Assembly (NCBI GenBank): GCA_017456805.1
Contig: JAFTIQ010000013.1
Span: 88,516-152,515, forward strand
Length of the DNA: 64,000 nucleotides
Source: Lentisphaeria bacterium
Lineage (GTDB): Bacteria; Verrucomicrobiota; Lentisphaeria; Victivallales; UBA1829
Direction: 5' to 3'
The notes beneath the pieces are model-generated. The model worked only from the letters and a program-made list of their open reading frames with translations. It had not been told where the DNA came from and did not search any database. Of this stretch, positions 46,090 through 54,335 are shown in pieces. A program made the position numbers and the translations under genes. Every line of letters begins with the position of its first letter. Position 1 is the first letter of the stretch.

Positions 46090-46851
46090 ATGATTATGCA
46101 GCAAAAGTATATTGATTGTTTTGAATTGTTCGATTATGCAGAGAAGATCGTTGCATTGACCGGAGCTGGAATATCAACATTATCCGGCATCCCGGACTTT
46201 CGTGGGAAAAACGGATTTTACACCAACAATATAACATTTGAAGGATATGATCGGCAAACCTTATTGGATTTGAAATTTTTTGTTCAGCACCCGGAGATCT
46301 TTTACCGTTTTGCTTTGCAGTATATGTATCCGATGTTGGAAAAAACTCCGTCTGTCGGTCATATTACATTGGCTGAACTTCAAAAGCGCGGCATTCTGGA
46401 TGTGCTATATACGCAAAATATTGATTTACTGCACACAAAAGCCGGAGCAAAAGCATACGAATTGCATGGACAACTCAACAGCCACAGCTGCATGAAATGC
46501 GGAAATTTTTATTTTACGAATGAAGAAATTTACCAGCTACTTGCTCAAAGCAAAGTTCCATATTGCCATTGCGGCGGATTAGTCAAGCCGGATGTTGTTT
46601 TCTTTAATGAGGAGCTGAATGAAAAACTTTTGGAACAGGCGTTCCATGATTTTGAAACTTCAGATATTGCATTGATTATCGGCAGCAGTCTGTCGGTTCC
46701 GCCGGTATGCACCTTGCCTATGGCGGTAAAGTTGAATCACGGCAAAATCATTATCGTAAATAAACAACCTACTCAATACGATCAATACGCCGCATACAAA
46801 TTCAATGATATAGCAGAATTTTGTCAACACGCTCAAGAGTATTTTTTCTGA
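46090..46851 (+). CDS. Sir2 family NAD-dependent protein (sirtuin)
   Basis: 253 aa, full Sir2 core: GAGIS (25-29), PDFRG, TQNID (108-112), catalytic His126 in ELHGQ, structural zinc cysteines (CMKC and CHC) and IIGSSLSV. Family members deacylate proteins; many phage-defence sirtuins instead deplete NAD. The intact zinc site and catalytic His favour a classical fold. Last gene of the operon starting at 42658. ATG at 46090 chosen: AGGA lies 5 bases upstream. Confidence 0.9.
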   Translation: MIMQQKYIDCFELFDYAEKIVALTGAGISTLSGIPDFRGKNGFYTNNITFEGYDRQTLLDLKFFVQHPEIFYRFALQYMYPMLEKTPSVGHITLAELQKRGILDVLYTQNIDLLHTKAGAKAYELHGQLNSHSCMKCGNFYFTNEEIYQLLAQSKVPYCHCGGLVKPDVVFFNEELNEKLLEQAFHDFETSDIALIIGSSLSVPPVCTLPMAVKLNHGKIIIVNKQPTQYDQYAAYKFNDIAEFCQHAQEYFF

Positions 46852-46933
46852 AAATGTTCAATATTTGAATGGCATTGTTAAAATTTGAAGTCTCTTTGCT
46901 TATCAATAACTGCTTTTTCTGCATGAAATCAAG

Positions 46934-46949
46934 TTGGCACGGTTTTTGC
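46934..46949 (+). promoter_or_regulatory. Sigma-54 promoter upstream of the leader RNA and retron operon
   Basis: TTGGCACG-GTTT-TTGCTT, GG to GC spacing 12, the same core as the other two. Predicted transcription start near 46961. Confidence 0.85.
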
Positions 46950-46960
46950 TTATATGTTAG

Positions 46961-47130
46961 CGGTGCTTGTGAAATTTTAGAAATTTTGCGGCAGAGTGCT
47001 TGTAAAATCTGTAATTGGCATTATGTTAAATCAGGATTGAGTAATCAATCCGGTACAATTACAGATGATCGCATTTTTATAGAAAAACTTGCAACCTTTT
47101 CGAAAAAGCAAATGCGGCACAAGCAGGGCA
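46961..47130 (+). ncRNA. Structured leader or small RNA from the sigma-54 promoter
   Basis: Starts where the sigma-54 promoter predicts. Outer stem: TGCTTGTG (46964-46971) with CACAAGCA (47118-47125). Inner stem: ATCTGTAATT (47007-47016) with AATTACAGAT (47057-47066), 10 bp perfect. Inside it, GGATTGA-GTAA-TCAATCC (47034-47051). No ORF with a ribosome site. Ends pairing together recall Y-RNA-like RNAs, which in some bacteria are made from sigma-54 (RtcR) promoters; no Ro-family gene is seen here, so the class is open. Confidence 0.6.
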
Positions 47131-47289
47131 GTTCCTGTGTTTGAAAAAAACATAGCGGAGCGTGTCCGACTTTGTCGTATTGCTTTTTAGGTTTTGCAAG
47201 TACCTTCTATGAAATACGGTGATTTCGGGCATGCTCTTTTTTGTTGCCCGGAAAATCTGAAATTGTAAAAATAAAGAAGGACTGCTGAA
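47131..47289 (+). other. Leader between the structured RNA and the first repeat gene
   Basis: Contains CGGA-GCGTG-TCCG (small hairpin near 47157) and a larger hairpin TTTCGGGCA...TGCCCGGAAA around a T-rich loop (about 47224-47256), followed by the ribosome site AAGGA. It could be an RNA-processing or attenuation site. Confidence 0.4.
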
Positions 47290-48255
47290 ATGAATAAAAA
47301 GCAAAAAGAATTCTGGAAACAGTTTTGTCAGAGCAAAAATAAAGATGAAGAAACTCTGAAAAAATCGTTATTCAACGGCGATTTGACAAAAGAAGAATTT
47401 GAATACGTCACATCTTGCGTTATCGGTCCTTTATTTGCACCCAGTCTTTTTTATCCGGTCTTGTTTAAGAAGTGTCCGCAACTTATTGATCGGTGTAATT
47501 GGACTATGCTTAACCATGTCGAATGGCGAAATCTTTTAATGGAATATCCGCAGTTTGCAGACAAATGTGATAACTGGGAAATGTTTAATGACATTGACTG
47601 GGCAAATCTTCTTCGTTGTCAATCTCAATTTGCCGACAAATGCAATATCTGGGAATTTTTCTCTGTTAGTAATTGGTGTTTTTTACTTGTGGAACAACCG
47701 CGCTTTGCTGATAAGTGTAACAAATGGAATAAATTCAGCAACAGAGAATGGATGTTTTTGCTCAAGCATCAACCACAGTTTGCCAATAGGTGTAGTTGGG
47801 ATAAACTCAATGGAGATGATTGGTCGGATTTGCTTCGGCAACAACCTCAATTTGCCGATAAATGCAACTGGAATCATTTAAACTCATGGGATTGGATTCG
47901 CCTGCTTCAAGTCTTGCCGCAATTTGCGGATAAATGTGATAAATGGCCAGAGTTTAGCGGTGCCCAATGGCACGTTTTATTATCAGAGCAACCGCAGTTT
48001 GCAGACAAATGCGATAAATGGAACGAATTTGATGGCGTTGATTGGAGCTGGTTATTGAGTAACCAACCACAATTTTCATATAGATGTAACAAATGGGAAG
48101 AATTTAATGAAGAAGACTGGTATGATTTACTTTTAGAACAACCACAATTAATTGAATATTGCAATACCGCCATAATATCCGAAAAAGTTAAAAATATTAT
48201 TTTGGAAATGTATCCCGATCTGACAAAGTATTTTAACGATAAAAACGGTAAATGA
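47290..48255 (+). CDS. QPQF-repeat protein B
   Basis: 321 aa, made almost wholly of about nine 27-residue units from residue 55 on, of the form DW..LL..QPQFADKC.KW.eF.g (for example WSDLLRQQPQFADKCNW, WHVLLSEQPQFADKCDKW). A charged 50-residue N-terminus precedes them. No catalytic motif, signal or membrane helix. Repetition with conserved Trp, Phe and Cys suggests a solenoid binding or sensor surface. First gene of the third sigma-54 unit. Confidence 0.75.
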   Translation: MNKKQKEFWKQFCQSKNKDEETLKKSLFNGDLTKEEFEYVTSCVIGPLFAPSLFYPVLFKKCPQLIDRCNWTMLNHVEWRNLLMEYPQFADKCDNWEMFNDIDWANLLRCQSQFADKCNIWEFFSVSNWCFLLVEQPRFADKCNKWNKFSNREWMFLLKHQPQFANRCSWDKLNGDDWSDLLRQQPQFADKCNWNHLNSWDWIRLLQVLPQFADKCDKWPEFSGAQWHVLLSEQPQFADKCDKWNEFDGVDWSWLLSNQPQFSYRCNKWEEFNEEDWYDLLLEQPQLIEYCNTAIISEKVKNIILEMYPDLTKYFNDKNGK

Positions 48256-48269
48256 CAAAAGGTGTGGCT

Positions 48270-49196
48270 ATGGCAAACAAAAAATTAGTTGATTTATTGC
48301 TGCAAGATGAAAATGCCAATGTTGCAAACGATGAATTTGACACCTTGAGTGGTAGCGACTGGGTGCGCTTGTTGTTAAAAAAGCCCCAGTTTGCTGACAA
48401 ATGCGATTGTTGCAAAATATCTGATGCCCTTATTTCGGGAACAACGGTAAGTTATTGGCACAAACTAACAGCAAAACAATGGTGTGACTTACTCATGAAA
48501 CAGCCGCAGTTCATTGATAAGTGCGACTGGAGCAAAATGCATCGAGGTTACTTTGAACAAATTTTTAATAAGTATCCTGATAAAATAGTGAAACTTGAGA
48601 TTTCACAGCTCCATGCAGAACTTGCCGCGTGCGTGTTGGAATCTCATCCGGAATTATCTGTAAAGTATGACAGATGGAATGAGTTCGATAGCGACGCTTG
48701 GAGCAGTTTATTATCAAAACAACCACAATTTGCAGATAAGTGCAATTGGGATAAACTTGAAGGCTGGGATTGGAACTTGCTGTTACAAAAACAACCTCAG
48801 TTTTCCGACAAATGTAATTGGGATAAACTTGACGGTTCTTCTTGGAGCTGGTTATTGCAAGAACAGCCACAATTTTCCGATAAATGCGATTGGAGTACAC
48901 TTGATGGCTGGAATTGGCGATTGCTCTTGGAGAAACAACCGCAATTTTTCGATAAATGCGATTGGAGCAAACTTAAAGGTTCAGCCTGGTGCTGGTTGTT
49001 ACGGCGTCAACCGCAATTTGCCGATAAATGCGACTGGAATTTATTAAGTGGAAATGATTGGAGTATCTTGTTAGATTTGCGTCCTGGATTTGCTGACAAA
49101 TGCAATAAATGGGATGAAATCAGCGATGAAGAAAAAGAAAGATTACTGAAGGTACGTCCGCATCTGACAAAGTATTTTTCAGAAGGAAATAACTAA
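48270..49196 (+). CDS. QPQF-repeat protein C
   Basis: 308 aa, same repeat family as its neighbour: an N-terminal pair of units, a divergent middle (about 95-130), then about seven clean units (WSSLLSKQPQFADKCNW, WNLLLQKQPQFSDKCNW and so on) and the same ending LTKYF. The ATG at 48270 has AAGGTG 5-6 bases upstream; an ATG at 48252 overlaps the previous stop (ATGA) and is possible. Probably arose by duplication of gene B. Confidence 0.75.
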   Translation: MANKKLVDLLLQDENANVANDEFDTLSGSDWVRLLLKKPQFADKCDCCKISDALISGTTVSYWHKLTAKQWCDLLMKQPQFIDKCDWSKMHRGYFEQIFNKYPDKIVKLEISQLHAELAACVLESHPELSVKYDRWNEFDSDAWSSLLSKQPQFADKCNWDKLEGWDWNLLLQKQPQFSDKCNWDKLDGSSWSWLLQEQPQFSDKCDWSTLDGWNWRLLLEKQPQFFDKCDWSKLKGSAWCWLLRRQPQFADKCDWNLLSGNDWSILLDLRPGFADKCNKWDEISDEEKERLLKVRPHLTKYFSEGNN

Positions 49197-51391
49197 TGTC
49201 AAATTTAAATAATCGTTCATGCCATTTTGCCAGTATTCTTGATATTTGGCAATGGAATAAAGAAAAAAAGGTTGTTATTCCGGATATTCAGCGTGGTCTT
49301 GTCTGGAATGCGGCTCAAATAGAAGTGTTTTGGGATTCTCTTTTGCGGAATATCCCTGTCGGAATTTTTACTGCTGCTGAAATTGGCGGTGAAGTTATCT
49401 TATTGGATGGTCAGCAACGGTGGCACGCAGTCAATGTCGCCAACGACAACCGATATGGTGTGTTGTGGTGCGGTATTTTTGATAGTGAAACTAAAACAAA
49501 CATTTATAATCGGCAATATCTTTTCCGCTGGACTACAGATTCTCACCCATGGGGTTTTCATTTTAACAACAATGAAAAATCAGCTCCTCGTCTTTCAATC
49601 AGTGAACGGCGCAATGTTTTAATTGCCAACAATTGGGATCAAGGTGGATTGTTCCGTAAACCGAAAGCCGGATATATAAAGCCTTTCCCTTGTCATTCTG
49701 TAAAAATGGTAACTTTCCAATCCTTGTTGCACGACACTTTGCCACCGGATGATTTTTCTGACAATGAAAAAAGTTATTGGTTTGATTTGCAGGAGAAAAT
49801 AAAAAAAGCAATCACACAGCCGGTAATTCCCATCATTGGCAATATCGGAGAGGTACTTGTGGCCAATGGAACAGGTGAGAATATTACGGCAACACCCGAT
49901 CCGGAGTGGATCGATACATTCTTTTTGCGTATGAATTCTCAAGGCACTCCTTTTTCACAAGATGAATTGGCGTATTCAGCATTAAAGAATGCTCTTCTTT
50001 CTATTGGAATTGAAAAGCCGCGTAAACAATTTGAAGCAGCATCTGCTTTTCTTGGAAACAATTCTGCAAGAACTGCTCAAATCATTTTGCAGATATTGGC
50101 AAATGAATTATATGGGCAACCTTTGGCTAAATATTGGTACGCTGGAAGTATCAAAAGTTTTTTTCAGGACAAAAATAATGATTCTGAAAAAATAAGCAGT
50201 GTTTTGAACGATATTGTCGCCAGACTGAATAGACTGCAAAATCTTGTGGATAAATTTAACGCAACACAAAACAGAATTGCAGTTCTTCCTCTGCATCTGA
50301 ATAATATGCCCTCTGAAGTAATCCGCATGGCCTTGTTGTTGCTTAAACGGGATGATATCAACGGCAGAGCATTGTTGGGAACAATGTTCATGCTTTGGTG
50401 GTATAGTGTTCCCAGTCGGCAAAACAATGAGGTAAAAAATGCTCTCATTGCTGCCACTAATTATATTGTGGAAAAATCAGAAAGTTCCGATTTTAACCTT
50501 TCCAAGGTTGTGGCTGATTGTATTTATAATATGTGGCTGATTCCGGCACTCCCTCCGGAAGAGTTACAAACTGTTCAACTTGCAGCTCTCAAAGAAAATG
50601 CTTTTGATCTGCAAGATAAAGCCAATGATCAATTGTTCCGTGTGCGGCTTGAAAAAGTTTTCAATTGGGGGCAATCGTTTGATTTTGTGAGTTTAGCCTG
50701 TGGCAAATACCTTTTGAAGAACTTCCCTGATATAAAAAATTTCAATGATGACAGTCGTCCTTGGGATTATGATCATCTGTATCCGCAAGCCCGCTGCAAC
50801 AACAGTAACGCCATGCAATGTTGGTCTTCGGGGAATAATGTTCCGATTGCTTTAACAACCAACCGCTCAAAGCAAGAGGCTATTCCTGACGAAAACTATC
50901 CGGATAACTGCGATGATTCACAGGAGCTTCTGTATTTGGTTAAAAATGATTTGAAAACGCTCAATGCAAATCCTGATTATTTCAATGAATTGGCGTTTAA
51001 TCGCTTTACGGCAATGTATCAAGAGGTTTTTTCTGCTTTGAGTTGGAAGGAGTTGCTTAATTGGAAAAACAGTAATGATTTTGCTTTAAAAGCAGAAGAA
51101 ATTCAAAAACAAATTGACAATGAATATAAATGGTATTATATTCTGGATGGGAGGGAATTTCCTGTTAAAAACAGAGACGATTTTTTGAGATTTAAATATT
51201 TTGTTTTGCGCGACACAATGGACAATGGATATGTGATTGAAACATCGAATTTTCAAAGTTTTTCATGTGGTAAGCGCAAGGCAGCATTAAGTGTGATCGG
51301 CAGAGGCATCGGTTGGTGGATTGAGCAACCGAGAAGCCAATTGTCTGTATATGAAGCAATAACATTATTACAGGAATTAAAGAAAAAGTAA
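49196..51391 (+). CDS. DUF262/DUF1524 (GmrSD-like) restriction nuclease
   Basis: 731 aa. The N-terminal DUF262 domain has VIPDIQRGLVWNAAQIEVFWDS and ILLDGQQRWHAV (DGQQR motif). The C-terminal HNH-type DUF1524 region has YDHLYPQ followed by the Asn/His block GNNVPIALTTNRSKQEA. GmrSD-type enzymes use NTP hydrolysis to cleave modified phage DNA. About 150 residues after the HNH are additional. It starts on the last base of the previous stop codon (TAATG), coupling it to the repeat proteins. Confidence 0.85.
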   Translation: MSNLNNRSCHFASILDIWQWNKEKKVVIPDIQRGLVWNAAQIEVFWDSLLRNIPVGIFTAAEIGGEVILLDGQQRWHAVNVANDNRYGVLWCGIFDSETKTNIYNRQYLFRWTTDSHPWGFHFNNNEKSAPRLSISERRNVLIANNWDQGGLFRKPKAGYIKPFPCHSVKMVTFQSLLHDTLPPDDFSDNEKSYWFDLQEKIKKAITQPVIPIIGNIGEVLVANGTGENITATPDPEWIDTFFLRMNSQGTPFSQDELAYSALKNALLSIGIEKPRKQFEAASAFLGNNSARTAQIILQILANELYGQPLAKYWYAGSIKSFFQDKNNDSEKISSVLNDIVARLNRLQNLVDKFNATQNRIAVLPLHLNNMPSEVIRMALLLLKRDDINGRALLGTMFMLWWYSVPSRQNNEVKNALIAATNYIVEKSESSDFNLSKVVADCIYNMWLIPALPPEELQTVQLAALKENAFDLQDKANDQLFRVRLEKVFNWGQSFDFVSLACGKYLLKNFPDIKNFNDDSRPWDYDHLYPQARCNNSNAMQCWSSGNNVPIALTTNRSKQEAIPDENYPDNCDDSQELLYLVKNDLKTLNANPDYFNELAFNRFTAMYQEVFSALSWKELLNWKNSNDFALKAEEIQKQIDNEYKWYYILDGREFPVKNRDDFLRFKYFVLRDTMDNGYVIETSNFQSFSCGKRKAALSVIGRGIGWWIEQPRSQLSVYEAITLLQELKKK

Positions 51392-51438
51392 CCTTTTTCA
51401 CAAGTTATTAACCGCTAAAATCAAGAAAGGAAATAATT

Positions 51439-51792
51439 ATGGCGAAAATTTATTGCAAATATTGTGGATATTCTCATCAGGATATCCGCTCTTTGACCAA
51501 TGCTAGATGTCAGAAAAATCCGGATGGGGAAAGACATGAACCTTATGAGGGAGACGAGCAAGACCGCTACTTTTGCAAGTATTGCGGTTACTCTCACCGG
51601 GATATCAGGTCTTTGACTAATGGACGGTGTCAAAAAAATCCGGATTCAGATTGGCATGAACCTTATGAGGGCGATGAAAAAGACAGATATATCTGTAAAT
51701 ATTGCGGTTATTCTCATCGGGATATCAGGTCTTTAACCAATGCCAGATGTCGGAATAACCCGCACGGAGATTATCACGAACCGGAACGATAA
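51439..51792 (+). CDS. Triple zinc-ribbon protein
   Basis: 117 aa consisting of three nearly identical 38-residue units, each with CKYCGYSH.DIRSLTN.RC.KNP and a following HEPYEGD linker. Each unit has Cys, Cys, Cys and His that could bind one zinc. AAGGA upstream of the ATG. It ends 20 bases before the retron RNA begins, so it is a candidate partner of the retron. Function unknown. Confidence 0.75.
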   Translation: MAKIYCKYCGYSHQDIRSLTNARCQKNPDGERHEPYEGDEQDRYFCKYCGYSHRDIRSLTNGRCQKNPDSDWHEPYEGDEKDRYICKYCGYSHRDIRSLTNARCRNNPHGDYHEPER

Positions 51793-51812
51793 CATAAACT
51801 CACAAGGATAAC

Positions 51813-52105
51813 AGCAGCACTTTTATCAGAACCATTGTTTGAATAATTCAGACATGAACGGCGAGTCGCCGTTCAGGAATTTTGTGAGCGCATCGCTTGG
51901 CAACCGGTCATTTTGACCTGCTCTTGGCGTCGCCTGCACCTTCAAAACGGCCTGACTGTACGACTCTTGCATCGTTGTCAAACTTGCAGTATGACAACTC
52001 CGCAAGTAATGCACAGTTGGCGGCTCGTTTTGAAGGCACATTCTCCTGATATCAGGGAAAATGCCTCGCTTTCCAAGCGAGTTAAGAGTGATAAAAGTGT
52101 CTGCT
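51813..52105 (+). ncRNA. Retron msr-msd RNA
   Basis: The end repeats pair as in retrons: a1 AGCAGCACTTTTATCA (51813-51828) with a2 TGATAAAAGTGTCTGCT (52089-52105). msr part: GAACGGC-GAGTC-GCCGTTC (51856-51874) and GGTCA-TTT-TGACC (51906-51918). msd: long hairpin CCTTCAAAACG (51939-51949) with CGTTTTGAAGG (52026-52036), containing CTTGC/GCAAG and GTTGTCA/TGACAAC. Smaller hairpins follow (52045-52056 and 52065-52081). The reverse transcriptase starts 8 bases after a2. About 290 nt is at the long end for such RNAs. The branch G position is not assigned. Confidence 0.85.
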
Positions 52106-52113
52106 TTTTTATT

Positions 52114-53058
52114 ATGATAAACGGGAAACTTTCTGAAAAACTGACATCTGTAAATATGCTTGCACGCAAACTTGGTTTGACCGTGAAGCAACTGTTTTTT
52201 ATTGTCTATAATTTGGAAAAGTTTTATACCGTTTATCAAATCCCCAAAAAAAACGGTAAGTTTAGAACAATCGAAGCTCCGGATCCGTTGTTGAAAAAGA
52301 TTCAAGGCAGAATACTGCAAAAATTAGTTTCCCGTCATACATCAAAAACTGCAACAGCATTTGAAAAAAAGCGTAATATCATACAAAATGCTCAAATACA
52401 TTTGAATCAGCCGGTAATTGTCGGACTTGATGTAAAAGATTTTTTCCCGTCTCTGAAGTTTGAACTGGTCTGGAAATACTTTCGTGATCAAAACATTGCG
52501 CGTGAACCAGCAAGACTTATTGCAACCTTATGTACCTTTAAGGGGCATTTACCTCAAGGTGCGGTAACAAGTCCATTTCTTGCGAATCGTTTGTTGCATG
52601 ATTTTGATGAAGTAATGAGTCAGCATTGCCGTCAGGTAAAAGTAAATTACAGTCGTTATGCGGATGATATTACTTTATCAGGAAACATAAGTGATGCACT
52701 GAAAGAAAAATTAATCTCTTTTGCCCGAGAAGGATTATATCTTTATGGCTTACAGCTTAACAACGAAAAAATCCGGATTCTGCGGCGCAATAACCGTCAG
52801 GAAGTAACAGGTATTGTAGTTAATGAAAAACTGCAAGCGCCACGCGAATTACGCAGAATTTTGCGGCAGAAGATATATTATCTGAATCGCTTTTGGGAGA
52901 ATGATTGGCAAAAGCTGACGGAAAATGATTTGGATAAATTGCTTGGACAGGTGAATTTTGTTTGGAGTATTGACAAGACTAATTCTGAATTTACCGAATA
53001 CCGTAAACAGCTATTGGAAATCAAGCATTATTTTACATTGTCAACCAAAGAAAAATAA
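52114..53058 (+). CDS. Retron reverse transcriptase
   Basis: 314 aa; reverse-transcribes the msd portion of the adjacent RNA. Retron hallmarks: NAQIH (92-96, NAxxH motif), GLDVKDFF (catalytic Asp106), LPQGAVTSP (146-154), RYADDIT (182-185, YADD active site) and EVTGIVVN (VTG motif). The true start is the ATG at 52114, just after a2; upstream reading frame continues through the RNA and is not translated. No fused effector domain. Retron type is not assigned. Partner candidates are the zinc-ribbon protein and the GmrSD enzyme upstream. Confidence 0.92.
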   Translation: MINGKLSEKLTSVNMLARKLGLTVKQLFFIVYNLEKFYTVYQIPKKNGKFRTIEAPDPLLKKIQGRILQKLVSRHTSKTATAFEKKRNIIQNAQIHLNQPVIVGLDVKDFFPSLKFELVWKYFRDQNIAREPARLIATLCTFKGHLPQGAVTSPFLANRLLHDFDEVMSQHCRQVKVNYSRYADDITLSGNISDALKEKLISFAREGLYLYGLQLNNEKIRILRRNNRQEVTGIVVNEKLQAPRELRRILRQKIYYLNRFWENDWQKLTENDLDKLLGQVNFVWSIDKTNSEFTEYRKQLLEIKHYFTLSTKEK

Positions 53059-53316
53059 TCACACATCTTTTTTATCATTTGAAAGTATTACCCAGCATCC
53101 GCCATTATCAGCTCTATCGCGAAACAAAATACCTTCAGCTTTCAATTTGCTGATATGCCGCTCAACTATTCGTTGAGTTATTCCAATTTTTTCTGCAAGT
53201 ACACTTGCGGACAGAGATGGGTTTTCCTGCAGTAATCTGATAATCATATCACGAGATTTCTCTAACCTTTTTCCCGAACTAATCAATATAGTATCAATAG
53301 TCACTGGCTTATCCAT
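53059..53316 (-). CDS. Small winged-helix DNA-binding protein
   Basis: 85 aa. IIRLLQENPSLSASVLAEKIGITQRIVERHISKLKAEGILFR is a winged helix-turn-helix like the C-terminal domains of AlbA/Fic-type or RecG-like ATPase regulators. Last gene of the minus-strand mobile operon. It is convergent with the retron, with adjacent stop codons. The start overlaps the upstream stop by 8 bases. Confidence 0.7.
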   Translation of the reverse strand: MDKPVTIDTILISSGKRLEKSRDMIIRLLQENPSLSASVLAEKIGITQRIVERHISKLKAEGILFRDRADNGGCWVILSNDKKDV

Positions 53317-53518
53317 GACACCACCAGATGGCGATGCGGATGGCGACAAATGCTATCAGACACAGCCCGGTTATGCTCCATATAGTGATTGCAAGCGGGA
53401 TGGTAATGTATAATGCTCCGAAGCCGGTTAGCAGGGTAAAAAATAATAACGCTGTGATTATAAGTTCATAAAGTTTCAGTTTTTTGGAAGTCTTTTCAAT
53501 CAGAACTGTTTTCATCAT
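53309..53518 (-). CDS. Two-helix small membrane protein
   Basis: 69 aa with two predicted membrane helices (ELIITALLFFTLLTGFGAL and AITIWSITGLCLIAFVAIRIA). Unknown function. Overlaps the winged-helix gene. Confidence 0.6.
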   Translation of the reverse strand: MMKTVLIEKTSKKLKLYELIITALLFFTLLTGFGALYITIPLAITIWSITGLCLIAFVAIRIAIWWCHG

Positions 53519-53527
53519 ATTTTCCGT

Positions 53528-53890
53528 TCAGTTGAGGTTGATAATGGTGTACTGCGGCGGCGGAACATCTGCAGGTTCTACCCACTCTGTTATCATTTCA
53601 AACGATGCGAGGTTCTCCGGCAGAGCCTTGAAGCGGTCTCCACTGCCGCCGAGAATGATGGCTGTTCCGGCGATGACCGTTCCCCATCCGATGAAGGAGA
53701 ACGCCCCCTGGACATCTTTGCATTTGCCCTCCTCATCGCAGATGAGAACCATGTCCCGGTCTATCTGCACCAGTACCACAAGGTCACATCCGATGATTTC
53801 ATAAAGCTCCTGCAGGATGCTGTTGGGATTTTTCTTGAGGTCGATTTCCGTGACCGTCCGGCTGACGGGATCGATTTTTACTGCGCGCAT
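53528..53890 (-). CDS. DUF3846-like protein
   Basis: 120 aa. N-terminus MRAVKIDPVSRTVTEIDL, then ELYEIIGCDLVVLV, LICDEEGK and WGTVIAGTAIILG, the layout of DUF3846 proteins of phages and integrative elements. Function unknown. Confidence 0.6.
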   Translation of the reverse strand: MRAVKIDPVSRTVTEIDLKKNPNSILQELYEIIGCDLVVLVQIDRDMVLICDEEGKCKDVQGAFSFIGWGTVIAGTAIILGGSGDRFKALPENLASFEMITEWVEPADVPPPQYTIINLN

Positions 53891-53901
53891 AGTTCTGCTT
53901 C

Positions 53902-54102
53902 TTATTTTACGATAACATATTCCATCACGCGGCAGAGAGCCTCTTCGTAGGAACTGCTGCTAGTGATGTAGTCGGTGAACTCTTGGACGAGGTCGGAGCG
54001 TCCGTTCCAGCGGAGCGCTTCTCTGACCTTGGCGATAATCGCAAAAATATTTCCGTCCGTACCTGTGAGCTGCACGGTGATGTTGGTCTTGGTATCAGCC
54101 AT
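53902..54102 (-). CDS. Small protein of mobile-element type
   Basis: 66 aa (MADTKTNITVQLTGTDGNIFAIIAK...), resembling small phage or plasmid proteins that accompany DUF3846. The start overlaps the upstream stop (TAATG). Confidence 0.6.
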   Translation of the reverse strand: MADTKTNITVQLTGTDGNIFAIIAKVREALRWNGRSDLVQEFTDYITSSSSYEEALCRVMEYVIVK

Positions 54103-54332
54103 TATTTCACTCTCCCATTTTTGCCGGGCCATCCGATGCCCTCGAAGTTACGATTGCCGGAGCGGAGTGCTGCAAGCTCGGCATCCACCGCTTTCTGATA
54201 GTCTGGGTGCAGATGCTCTTCTTCAAGGCAGCAAAAACACAAGGCACTGGTATCAAATCTGCTCATTGAAAAGCCGTCAGCCAGCGATTTGCCGCATCTA
54301 TCACAGAATTTTTTGTTGAACCACGGATCCAT
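54102..54332 (-). CDS. Small zinc-ribbon protein
   Basis: 76 aa. CDRCGKSL and CFCCLEEE form a Cys4 site. The rest is helical. Coupled to the genes either side. Confidence 0.6.
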   Translation of the reverse strand: MDPWFNKKFCDRCGKSLADGFSMSRFDTSALCFCCLEEEHLHPDYQKAVDAELAALRSGNRNFEGIGWPGKNGRVK

Positions 54333-54335
54333 AAT

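Noticed and set aside
51439..53058. Diversity-generating retroelement
   Set aside because: The RT has retron motifs (NAxxH, VTG), no template/variable repeat pair was found, and the repeat proteins are not C-type lectin targets.
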